Shown: piece after piece, positions 41,031 to 54,106 of the stretch
Position numbering within the stretch: the first letter of the stretch is position 1
Layout: each line of letters begins with the position of its first letter
Source: Riptortus pedestris
Taxonomy: Eukaryota > Arthropoda > Insecta > Hemiptera > Alydidae
DNA length: 64,000 bases
Assembly: GCA_019009955.1 (NCBI GenBank)
Contig: CM032228.1
Location: forward strand, 68,279,501 to 68,343,500
Reading direction: 5' to 3'
Notes under the pieces: generated by a model
The model's input: only the letters and a program-made list of their open reading frames with translations
Database searches by the model: none
What the model was told of the DNA's origin: nothing
Translations under genes and position numbers: made by a program

Positions 41031-43924
41031 CTAGATCGTTGTCTGTAAGCCACTTGTAATCTGACTATTGTCCTCCCCCCAGATTTTAAGACGTCCGTCA
41101 GTTTTAACGTACATCGTCGGAGGGGGGCTCAAAATTTCTTAAGTCTACAAGACATATACAATTTTAATTTCCTCACTACTACGTCATCCTGAGAAATTAA
41201 AATGACTATTCATAATATTGTTCATGAGTATTCATTGACTTCATCAATTATTCCAGTCTTGATGGAATTTTATATCATTTTGAAGTATAAATAATACAGA
41301 ATTTTAAATGTTTGTTCCATAGTTAGTGGTCATTATCATTTCCATTAGAGGTTATGATATTCTATGGCCATTATGATAATTGTAAAAGTGTGGACTTGTA
41401 TTGCCATGGGGCAAACAATGATGAAATAACTTTACATAACATAATTTTCACTTAAACCATTCTGTTTACTGGTTTTAACCGGCTTATTTCGGAAATTATG
41501 GTAATATGTGTTGCTTTAAGGAGTCTCTGTTGTGCTTGAGAACACATTTCACGAGTAGGACGACCGTTACGATCTTGCTGATTGTAATTGACTAATTCAG
41601 TCACAATTCTTTGAAATAATGGTGGAATCCATTTTAAAATAATTAATGAAATATCCGCCACATCTTTGAGTTTTTAAATTGGAAAGTACAATACTTTCTG
41701 CAGTTACAATGAAATTTTCTGTCAAGGAAAAGTGATATTCCAGTAAATATAATGTAAAAATAAATGAGAACGATAGGAAAGGGGTTCTAAGGCCTTTAAG
41801 GAAGGTTATCTATATGATACCATTATTTTTTTGTTAACATCGTATGTCCTAATCTCATACAATTTTAATCGTATAAACTTACTACTTACTAACTATGGAT
41901 TCATATCTATCGCTTTAACCATACAAATTATTATTATTATAGACTTCAAATAAAAAACATATTTGGTGATAAAGAACTCTAGAAGTCTAATTCCTTGAAA
42001 TTACATATTTAACCAAGCAATGGGCTTGAAGTTTATGGGAAAATAAGAGCTCAAAAGGTGTAATAAAAATATTTTTAATGAAATGGTCCTTCAACCCTTC
42101 AAACGGTTTTTGCATAACCAACTGACTTACGTACTAAATAAATAGTAAAAATGACCAGCTTAAAAATGAATTTCATCCTTGTTAGTTTCGAGCCCGTTTG
42201 AATTTTGACTAGTTTCAACTTGACGGTTGTACTTATCTCGTATAACACTAAAACGATTTTTTTGGAACGTTGAACATTCATATGTAAGACCGTTGCTACA
42301 ACTAGTGTTGCACCTCGCCTTTTGATTCAAATCTACAAAGGGATGGGGGGAGGGGGGGTTAAAGGAGAGCAAACATTTGTGTAAGACCTTTTTTGTTTAC
42401 AATGCAGAGATCTATAAATTGTGTTCTATGTCATTTTTTGATCCAATGAATTACAGAGTTATCGTATGACTTTCTTAAGGAGCTCAGGGGTTAGCCATGC
42501 TGGTCTTAAGCTCAGAACCCTTGGTTCTTGTGGTCGATTCTGAACTGGACAATAGGAATGTATGTAGTCAATAAATAAAATCCGTAGTCCCACCCTGGCT
42601 AAAAAGGGTAGTATCTAGATCACCCACCGTCCCAATAGTTAGTAACTTAATGTGGGCGATAATAAATAGCATTATTTTTAAATTAAGCACAGAAAAGCGT
42701 TTTCTTTATTTACTTTTATTGGAGCTGAAGAATCATAACCCATATCATATTTTTATTTTATTTATTAATTTCTCAAATTTTAGTTTTTGAGTTTTCATTT
42801 TCAGTTATTCCATTTAGAAATGCGCTCCTCCCATTAATTGTTTTTATTCTACGGAAATTCATACAATTTTTCTGTGAGGAGGTTAAGCGGTTTTAATTCC
42901 AGCAATATGTGCTGAGACAGCTGAGGGGTCGCTCCTGTTGGCGCGGCCATGAAGCTAGTGTGTATGCCTTGTATTTGCATAGAGAGAGAGGGTAGGACTG
43001 GGGGTAGTAGATTCCTAGGGCCAAATGGTTACTAATGACAATCACTCTAGGAGTAGGGGGTGGGAAAACTGGCCACGCCCACCTAGCCTCTCATTGGCTC
43101 CTGTCTCTCTCTGATTGACAGCACTATACCCCCACCCCTCTCTACCTCTCACATGCTTTCTACGCTCTCTCTTTCTCTCTCACTCTCTCTCCCACCCCCC
43201 TCCCCCTCCTCCCTCTTGGCTCTTTGACAGTTAACCCTCAACCTTTCGATCCACCCCCCTCATAATATTCATAAATCTTTTAACTTCCTCTGTTATTTCT
43301 TTGCCCATGTTACCTCCAACTCATTTTACATGTTTAAAAACCTGACTAACAGAAACGAAATAGGATTTTTACAGTCAACTCCCCAAATTATATAAAATAT
43401 TTACTTTTAATATTTGTTATTAAATAATCTTTTTTTAAATTGTATTTAATATAATTATAATCCCCCTATACTCATGTTTTATTATTGTGTTTTAAGTTTT
43501 TGTACTTTATTATTATTGTCCTCCAATTTTGTATTGTGTTATTTGTTTGTGTCCCATTCTGCATCATTTTATAACTTTGTTTGCTTTTTTTTTTAACAGA
43601 CATTTATTGAGCAAAGTCGCCATAGCTGCCAAGCTCCAGATAAATAATTAAAGAAAGTATGTTAGTTTATGATAACTGCACATTGTATTACTTTATTAGC
43701 CAAGTCAATTTGAATTTATTATGGGATTTTATTAAATAACTGCTTACAAAAAATAGTTTGAGTTCCAATAGATTTGGAAATATTGTTGGAAAGATTGGTC
43801 AAGTTGTAAAGAATAGATTAAAAAAATGATTTAATGCATGAAAATGGGCACATCAATTTTATTTTGTCATATTATTAGTTTAAAAGAAAACAAAGGCAAA
43901 TATAATTGAATAAATAATAAATTA

Positions 43925-43980
<56 letters not shown>

Positions 43981-46900
43981 GAATAGGACCAATAAAACGA
44001 TTTATACAAATATTTATAATCATATAATGTATATCAGTGTATATAATGTATATATCAGTATGTGAAATATAAATCTATGATAGGCTAATATCAAAAATTC
44101 AAAATAGGAAACATGAGTAAAATATATTATTGATGGAATATAAATAGATCCTATAGCAATTTCTAGAATTTCCTTTACGACCCCATCAATAAGTTTGTGA
44201 TGCCTCACCCCTGGGATGTTCAGGTCAATTTATTGGTATAATGCTTGCCGTGTGTAATTTAAAACCACCTACTGTTTGCTAGGGCGCCATCTGGGTCTGA
44301 TGCTTACAGGCTTCAGTGGGTCACTAATGCAGGTCCCTTTTAGAACAGCTATCATACTGTGGATATGTCAGTCCGAGCATGATTTTTTAATGACAGTAAT
44401 TTACCTACTGACTTAGCGTTACTTCCAACGTCTTGACTATTTATTAAGATATTCACTATAAATTTGGAACGAAAAATAATTTTATTTATTTTCCAATTCA
44501 CTTACAGTTTACCATCGTATTTAATTTATTACCCGTTTGCAGCCATGTACATTAATAAAATAGCATTATTTTATGTATGTATTCTCTATGTGAAAAATCA
44601 ATATTGTGCGTTCACTAGAAAAATACTATGGACTAAAGGTTCTCCAAATATAAAAAACAATATTTTAAATTTAAACCAATGTGTCCTCAGACAGCGTACA
44701 TTTTATACGTTTAGTATTTAAAATATACAGTGTATACATCTTTTTATTGTGTATATTATACTTTAGTGTTTGAATTATTGACTATTTTTAAATATTAATA
44801 GACATCGAATGAGGTTCTATCAAGGAAGGAAAATATTCAATTTAAACTTCAAATATTGTGAAGTCCAAGGTATGTCTTATATTTTTACCCGTTATTTGAT
44901 AGCATGGGTAGGACACTTGTAAGTACTCTGGTTATATCCCAATTATACTCGAAGGACATGATCTACTATTCAAAAGCATTATTAAGCTCTAATTGAACTG
45001 TATAATTTAAGATGGATATTGTCACAAGTACTTGTAAAGTGAAATATATGTACTTAAATTGGAGAAACGGATAGTTGTTGAGGTAAAACTTATTCTCTTA
45101 TAAGCTGTAAGTGCTGTCTCAAGACGGTGAAAATTACATTATGAGCAATCGTTACTAATTAATACATATTTGTTTTTACTTATTCTTTAGTATTTAATGT
45201 AGTTCCTTAGTACAGGAAATATGAATTATGTTTGTGTTTGAAATGTGTGCAATCATGCCACTATAGTATCGATGTCTTCTTTAGCCACTGAGAGTATTAT
45301 CATGTGTTGACCATTTAAATGAATAACTTCTTCAGACTTAAATACATAATCTTATAAATTATTTATAAAATTAAGATCACAAGGAAAAGCCTTGTAATTC
45401 GATTATACTCTAAAATCAGAGTGAAAAAATAATAATAATCGAGAAAAGATAATTAATCCATTACTGAAAGCCGGCGAATTGTTCAAGAAATTGATTACCT
45501 GACAGCTTACACGTCTTGGCTATGGCATTTTGACATCTCGTGTCGAAATAATAATATGTCTGACTTTGCACCTCGGGACAAACTAATGCCATGTAATCAT
45601 GTTAATGAACTTACATATGCCAATTAATAGGGAAGGCTACTTATGCACCTCTCAAGGCTCATTAACTCATTACGGGTATCGGCTGATACTCTGGGAAAGG
45701 TGTGACGAGCCCCCGGACGGAAATGAAGACATGTAAATTAATGGGATCGTTTAAGAGGAAGGAGAGTCGCGGACATGGTGGAGTTCACACGGCGAGCCTA
45801 TTAACTTTCGTAACGACGTCCGAGGCGATGCTACTGGGATACGTGAAAAATTGCACACGCCTCCAGGAATTCGATGCAGCCGACTCGAGAAGGCGGGGGA
45901 AAAGCTACGGGCTCATTGAACTATCAGTCATCCTCACAGAGCTGTTTGATGAATGATCACGTCATATATCTGAGAGGTTTCTGCCGTAAACGCACGATAA
46001 ACAAGTTTCCACGAAGAAGAAATTCTTCTGATTTGATACTCAGAAAGGAAACAGGAAAACTACAGAGAAACGATGTGTAGATTTGCTTCGTAATTATCAA
46101 TCAACCCTGACTCGGAATCATCCATGATGGTCCTGGCTATCTGTGTATACCCAAAACTCAAAAATTCTTTATTTTATGCATACTATTTATATCTTGGTAA
46201 TCACCAGTTACCTATCATTATCCAGCTCTACCATATACTTAATGACTTCCTAATTATTCTTACACATGTTATAAAATGCATCTATATCACTTAACTAAGT
46301 TTGGTCCAGATCAGGCTGTGCTCAGAGATTTATTAATTACATTCCCCAAATTCTGTGAAATGAATTTAGCTATGAACGGTTATCCTAGTCGCATACATTT
46401 TTCAATTTGTGAAAGATCAAATGTCCCAAGATAATATTTGTACGGACTATAACACACAATTGATAGTCAATTATTTTCTCACTGACTTCCGAAAATATCC
46501 CAAAGAGTCTAAGAGAGATACTGAGTAAGGAAACACTGTTTGGAAAATGCAAACAGTCTAACACAATACAGATAAAAAAATTACAACATTGGTTTCAGTG
46601 AATTGCCAATGTTCAGGAACTCATAGTAATTAATAAATAAATGGGCCTTTTTAAGTTCGACTTAGAACAAAACTTATATAAACAAACATTCATCTAACAA
46701 GGGGTTAATTACAAAATTAAGCTTTGTAATATCACATCTTGGTATTTTATGAACGAAATAACTTTGCGTTTCTTCATATCTGTGTTTCCCTATTTCATCA
46801 GATTGTATATTGCTTCGGGAATCGTTTATTAAGTAGTAAGTGCCGGATTTAGCACCCCTTAAGACGAATGACAAAATGAAATTTGATTCACAAGATAAGC

Positions 46901-49900
46901 TGGATGTCCAAGTAGGACAGTTTGTTGGCTGTATAGGGGAACTATATTTCGAAATATGGAACAGTCGGGACATTTCATAAAAATCGTTGGGCGATTTATT
47001 TCAAGTATAACTGCTCTGGCGGCCAGTTCATAGCAATTTAATGACACAGACTAGGCCGGGGGGAGTGAGGTTTACTCTTTCCTTGAATAGTTGCTCTATA
47101 AATTGGGCCTGCTGTCTGCTGGTGGGGGGTTATGGGGCTTTATATCTATGTCTAAGGGAGGACTTTGTTGTATATCGTAGCTGTAAAACGGCCATAAAGA
47201 TCCGGCCGCTGCCTGGACTCGGGGAAAAATAATAGCCGATACCAAAAGTAATGGCTTTATCGGGGGCAGCGGGCTTCCAGGGCTCTCTTCCGATTAACGA
47301 AGGTGCGCGAGTGCCGGCCTTCTTGACGTACACTCCTTATCAGCTCTATCAACGGTATCCCTTATCAGTTGATTGCAAATTTGCGAGCCTCATGCTCGTG
47401 TAAGATCATCTAACTCTCTCCGCTAGGGGGCGTCCTCTACCTGTATTTTATTATACTCAGTGTAATGACCGCCAGCTGAGCAATGAGAAAGGGAAGGCTT
47501 GAGGGCCGTAAACCTGTGAAATTCCACCTTTAAACCGAGAGATTAGCATACGGGGTCTCATCCTCCCCATATCAGTAATTTCAATTTTATTCTCTATAAT
47601 TTAAACAATTTTATGGTCATAAAAGGGCGCGCGTTCGTAGCTGCATTAGTCTTACCATTATCTCCGTGGACAGTTCTGAAGCGCAAATGTCTCAACGTTA
47701 TTTATTAGAAGTCATATCCTATTTGAGCAAATTTAACAGCGCCGTTTAAGTGTTTACTGGCTGGAAAACAATTTCGTGAAGCACGCTTATGATTTTAATT
47801 TTAGACTATTGGTAAGCAACATCTCGTGACACGTTCAAAATATTTTTTTATTCTTATTTTTTTTTTTGTATGACAATAATTAATTGAAACACAATGCAGA
47901 CGACCATCGGACGAACCATCTTCCAGAAAAGCTTTCTACCAGATATTAAAAAAAAAAAAAAAAAAACAATGAAAAGGAATGTTAGCTTCTTACTCGCGCT
48001 CAAAATTATTAATAAAATTAATTTAAATTATTCAAAATATTATATCGCATTTATATATCGATGATTTCACTTTGGTGGGTATTACCCTACCGAAACTAAT
48101 TCAAATACATTTCCCAGAACTTTTAGGAAAAAGGTGAAACCTCTACTCTTAAATGTCATTTTCAGCCTTAAATTTATATATAAAGCCAATTAACTGTTAC
48201 CAATTCACATTTGGCTGGAATAAATTAAACAATGGATAAATGTACCGAAGGGTTCTATCAATTTTAAAGTTAATTGATTTCGTTAAGCTTGTTGCCCAAT
48301 AAAGCACCTCAATGTTCTGTTTTATGAAGTAAGAGGGCTCTATAAGGTTGTCGGTTCATTAAGTTTTATTTATGTTTTTTGATATTGAGTATGTTAATTG
48401 AGTGTGCAGGGATTACATTGACAGTCCCGCAGGGAGCCTTCGGAGGTTATTGCGTTATACGTGTAGTCCTAACATGGAGCCCGGACAAAAAAAGCGGAGG
48501 GAGGAAGGCTGCTTTGAAGAATGCGGGTAGTTAAATATATTTGGTGAACAATACCCGTCCCGAGTATTGGGCATGGGATATTCTAAAGTGGCCCCCATGC
48601 CTATGAACATAGAAACAATGGTTCTCATTAACAACCCCAATTATGGGCTAGGCGGTGTGATCTCCCAAGCAAGGACGGGTCCTTCAGCCAGCGGATTAGC
48701 GGCTTACAATGGAAATCTGAGCATGAATATAACCGATTTCCACGGACCGAGAACTGCCTCCTCCCTGCAAAATAGAAGATACTCCCATCTCAAAAGGAAT
48801 CCATGCGATTCTTGTAAAAAAAAATGGGAAAGAGCTACGGATCTAATTCAAGAGGAGATCAAGTGTCCAGAAAGAAGAAAAGGTCTCAAAAGAAGAACCA
48901 GAACTCGTGCAAGTCAGCCATGAGTATTTACAGTACTCTGCCATGAAAGTGAACAAACTACATCGAGTTTCCCATTTATGTGTATTTCTTTTGACTTTAT
49001 AAGTGTTAGTTATAATGACGTAGATGTCGACATAGCTTTTTAATGATATAGGACCACATGAAAATTTCTTGAGGCCTTCTGCCGTCCGATGCAGGATTTT
49101 CAGGAAACCTGTCCTGAAACAACCATCATCTGAGCGTTGCTCCAAAAAGGGGAAAAAGCGGTTTTATAAAATGTTGGTCCATTCTCAATTAACTGTAATT
49201 AAATGCTGACTGCAAGACATTAGTCAAGATAATTCTCATTATTTTCCTTTAATTTCCACATGAATCATGAGCACTTTTGCATTTTACGGTTGATGTAGCT
49301 TTTTCTGGAGTATTAATTAGTCCTTAATTTTTCCTAAATCAGATCGGTGGTAATCTCAGTGCTGCAATTTTAATGTTTTGTGTTTCTATTTATTTCAAAA
49401 TAAACCGAAATATATTTAATCTCATTTTATAAATACTTTTTACTTGTACTATTTCCGCAAAAAAATAAAAACCTACTCCACTACTATGCAATCAGAAAAA
49501 TAATGTGCCTTTATAAGTAATACTATTATTCTTTAAAGTGGAAGTATTGTCTAATAAAGATGCATATTCAAAGCTTTCTGCCAAATTAGAAAATTTTATG
49601 AAAGAACTTGACCACCTAGGAGTACGAAGTCAATTATTTATTCTGAAAACAAGCTTCAAGATATACGACACCGTCGTTAAATAGACAAATTTGTGATTTT
49701 TAAAAAGCATTAAACATATTGCTGGTTTTACAATAAGACCGTTAAAACAGTTGGAGCGTTATTGTTGTTCTTACTTAAACACATAAACCTACCATTTTGA
49801 ACGTACGAACTGACTGGATTATCCTGCAGAAACTAATCAATAAAAGGAGGGAACTTGCTCGAACTAGCAATCAAGGGAGCGAACACCCATTTGTGAGCGG

Positions 49901-52900
49901 AAACTGGCCACCATGGTGAGTCATGATTTCAAGATGCTTTCTTCCAGTGTGTACTAAAGTCATTAAATGACCATTCGGTTTATCATTGGACTGCTGGAAC
50001 CCATTATAATTTAAATGGAATAATTCCAATATTCTAGTCCAGTAATTGAATATGACTAGGGTTCAGTTTTATGTTTACGAACTGAACATCTGTCACTCGT
50101 TTAAATAAATATGTCTGTTAGGCTTCAGCTTATGTAGTTTTATTATTTTGTTTACATTAATAGATTTTTCATTACGTAGGGGTCAATAGATGAATCATTT
50201 TTCTATATCCCGTTTTCATGGGAAGATATTATTTGAAAAATGAAGAATGTCATCCTAGAGGCATTCTGCAATGAATTGTCACTATCTCAGTATTGTATTT
50301 GGAGTAATACATTTCAATCAAATAATGCATAGTGGATAGGCCTATTCGTTTAGTAATAGTAAATGCTAATTTTTAAACTGTCAAACGTGTTTTCCTTCAT
50401 ATATTGCAAGACTTTAATCAAGTTAAGTGCTGGTTAAATAATAAAAAAAAAAAACATATGCCTCAATATGAAAGATACATATTAAATATAGATGTTTGAT
50501 GGATGATTTGATTTTTGGATTCGATGTGGATAATACTTCTTTCTTGAAGTTAAGGTTTCTTTGCCGCAATGGAACTACTGTAATCTGAGTTGGTCTCATT
50601 ACTCAACTGGCACTTTAATTTGAAAATGGGTCCTGGGGAAATGGATGAACGCCTCAGAATTCTTAGTACAAGATTCAAACTCCTAGAGCTATGTTCATAA
50701 AGCTGAACCTATCGATCTTCAAGTAATTTAAAGCAAACAAGACGGTATGAAGATACAGAGGAGTTCTTGAATTGATGATGTTTTCCTCTTTCGAATTGCG
50801 ACATGAGGACAACGCCCAGTGTAAACAAAAGGTGTCATTTGGATCTGTATAGATCCGGTTATATTTAATTTTTATCTGGAAGAATGATGTCAGAAGTGTA
50901 GGCCGGCCTTGCCTTCACCAAATAGTAATTCCATCTACAATGGCCCGTAATCAGAAATTTTAATTTTACGCTAATTAGGCCTGTCAGTGATTTTGAATGA
51001 GTTGTATTGTGTGAAATGTGAGCTGTCAGGGCGGATCAGAAAGGGCCTTTTGATGGATAGGAATTAATAATAAAACTCTTTATGTATGAGCCGGAATATG
51101 GTAGGCTGGGGTTATAAAAACCCTAGTGGGATGACTGCCCTACAGCCCTACAGCGAGGGTGTATTAGTGAGCTTCCTGGCTTGCCTATTGAACCGGTGAA
51201 GGGTTGACGTAGGACAGATAATACGTAGGCCAGCTGGGCCAATATCCGGTCAAGCAAATCCACCCCCCGACCCCAGAACGCCCTTCCGCCATTTTAATTA
51301 CGAAAGAACTCGGCTTTAGCCCTTTTTTTTTGTATTCTATTTTATACAAAGAAGGGTTGAGAGGGCGGGGCTCGAGTGCTTCCTCTAGCGGAGGGAGCCT
51401 CTATCGATTATTTTGTGTAAAAGAAGCCGTTAGTACTTGACACTCGAGTGAGGTGTCACCCTTGCTTTATGATGTCTACATGAATAATATCAGAGGAGAA
51501 TACTCCATGTCACAGAGGACTTCTTAGCCGTTGGTCTCCGCTCGTTACCAAATGAAAATATAAACCTGAATAAATAAAGCCTATATAAATAAAGGCAATG
51601 AAATTACCTCTTTAATGCTGAATTCCGTTCATTCCTTTTTATGAACAACTGATGCAATAATAGTTGCCCTTTATCGTCAATAGGGTTTATTTCGGTTATA
51701 AAGACAAGAATTTAAAATTGATCTAGTCAGTAGTGACATTCTTAGGCAAATTTAAATATCAAAATTGTTCCACCCTTTCATTTATCTAGTGATATAAAGT
51801 TAAAAATATTTACAGAAGAGATTATATCGAATTTAGACGTAGCTCAAAATGATATGCCTTTGAATGTTTACTCCTGCCAATTAATTCTCTGGGTCATTTA
51901 ACTTATATACAAATGTTCAGAATTTAAAGTTCATGTATTATAACATAATTTAATGTGATGTTAAAGAGGGAAAGCTAATTATATAAATTGAATATTTTAG
52001 TCTAGGTTCCATAATTTTCATCTTCCAGGAAATAGGCTTTTTATTAGCCTCAAAGTGTCTTAAACTGAATTAAACATTTTTAATAAATTCAAAAATAATA
52101 AAACTGAACATTTTGTCCAAAAATATTCACTTCCAGTAGGTTAATATTGTTAGATAATCAAGCTGTCCAAATCCTGAAAATATATTCTCAAACTGAATTT
52201 TGAGGAACTTCTGAGTTGTTATGGTCTTGCTCAGTTAGCCGGCTAAAACAAATCATAGAACTTCTTGGTTGTTGGGTCGCACAATTACCGAATAGTTTAA
52301 CCAATAAGAAATGCTTCATGTAAAGACTAAATTCAATCGAAAGCCATCCGAAAGAATCAATATAGGCAGATGAAACTGCGTCTTTACTTCACAAGTTTAT
52401 GTTACAAAGCGCAGCTTTAGCGGTTCATGACGCCATCTACCGGACAGAGCGATGTTGAGAGTTCCCATACTGCAAATCAGCAGTTTTGAATCGGTCGGAC
52501 TTCAAAACTTCTCATGCTTCCGGAAAGTTACCGAAACGGAAGCTCCAGAATTACAAGGAGCAAAGTGTATAGAGGAGAGAAGATAGACCAAAGCAGGTAT
52601 TTCTGTAAAGGAAGTGGTTTGGTTATAGTTTATTATGGGGAAGCGGACGTAACTGTCTTCAACTTTCTTCATCCCATATATCAGGGGACAGGCAGGCTCT
52701 CTGAGGCGGTACAGTACACAGAGGCCAGTCAACGGGTAACAGCAACTAATACCATTACCTTCCCCCCATCCTTTACATATGAGGAGTCGGTGTAATAATA
52801 GGAAAACATTAAGAAAAATTAGATCAAAACAGTTTTAAAAAAAAGACAAGATGAACGAATACGTATAATTCATTACCACAATATAAATATAGGCTGATGG

Positions 52901-54054
52901 AAGTACTAAGCAATTAAATAAATAGTGTAAAATATAAAAATCCTTGTTTTAGTAATCATATTTTATATTTTGGCTCAATATTTGCATACCACATAAAGAA
53001 CAAGACGCTTATATATCCAGTCTCTTGTCGCCCATACTATTCAGTATTTGGAGCGTTAATGCGTTTTAGTTTTCTCTTAAAAATTAACACACCATTTAAT
53101 GAATTTTTGATAATATGTATGATAACTGAACTGTGCATACTACGAAATTACTGGCATACGTTTTAATTGAAGAATGGTTTCCCATCTTCGAAACCATACC
53201 TTGTTAATAAACATTTGTAGCATATCTACGGATAGTATATTGCGTTTCACGATGCGTAAGTAATGTTAGGAATCTTTCGGCAGACGCATAACTCAATTCC
53301 CTATTGGCGTATTGGAGAAGCCATAACCTTGAAGTGGCTGTGGAGGAATCTTATAACAACCAATATACAAACCAGACTGTCTGGGTGAATAGCAGAAATA
53401 GAGAATTGAAAACTAGGATCGGATCAAAGAGACAGAGAGAGAGAAAACGGTTCACAAACGTGTCCAATGAACTAACCGCAGAATGAAGGTTGTATCCCGA
53501 GACAAGACCACAATTTTCTTGTTGAACCCAAAGCCACACGAGGTTCTTCCACAGATATACACCAGACTCCAGACTAGCATTCAAAATCCCCACCATCGTC
53601 TACCCAAATCGTTAATATAGGCTTCCCTCTTCAAACTGGTCATTATGAGGCGATGAAACACTTTGGGGAATTAATTAAAAAAATAATAATTATTATACGT
53701 TGCGGGATTCATTTCTTGGTCCAATGATATTGGAATTATTTAATTTTATCCCCGTCGGTTACACAACGCCCAATTCTAAGTATACGCTTGAGCAATCCAA
53801 ACATATTTCTTATACATGACCTTTTCCTCTCTGCCAATAAAATTACGCAATTGATATTAGTACCTTTATTTTAAGTACTCTTTTAATATTTTTAAAGTTT
53901 CATTTTGTTCGGGCTTTCCATACCTAAAATCATTACTCATAACTCAAACTTCTAGTCCTTTCCATAAATAAAATCATTATTATGGAAAGGACTATATTAT
54001 AATGACTAACATCCCAGCAACTTTGAAATTACTTATTATAGCTATTAATTTATA

Positions 54055-54106
<52 letters not shown>

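Larger units (their letters stand above)
38531..41440. other. AT-rich intron segment with two TA microsatellites
   Basis: No gene. Two (TA)n tracts are listed separately. Confidence 0.5.

Noticed and set aside
3990..43000. Octamer ATGCAAAT / ATTTGCAT words across the window
   Set aside because: The number seen is close to chance for this AT content. Only the one in the 42.9-43.3 kb motif cluster is kept as notable.
44280..52450. Shared word GCCATCT near 44290 and 52430
   Set aside because: The match is too short to define a repeat.
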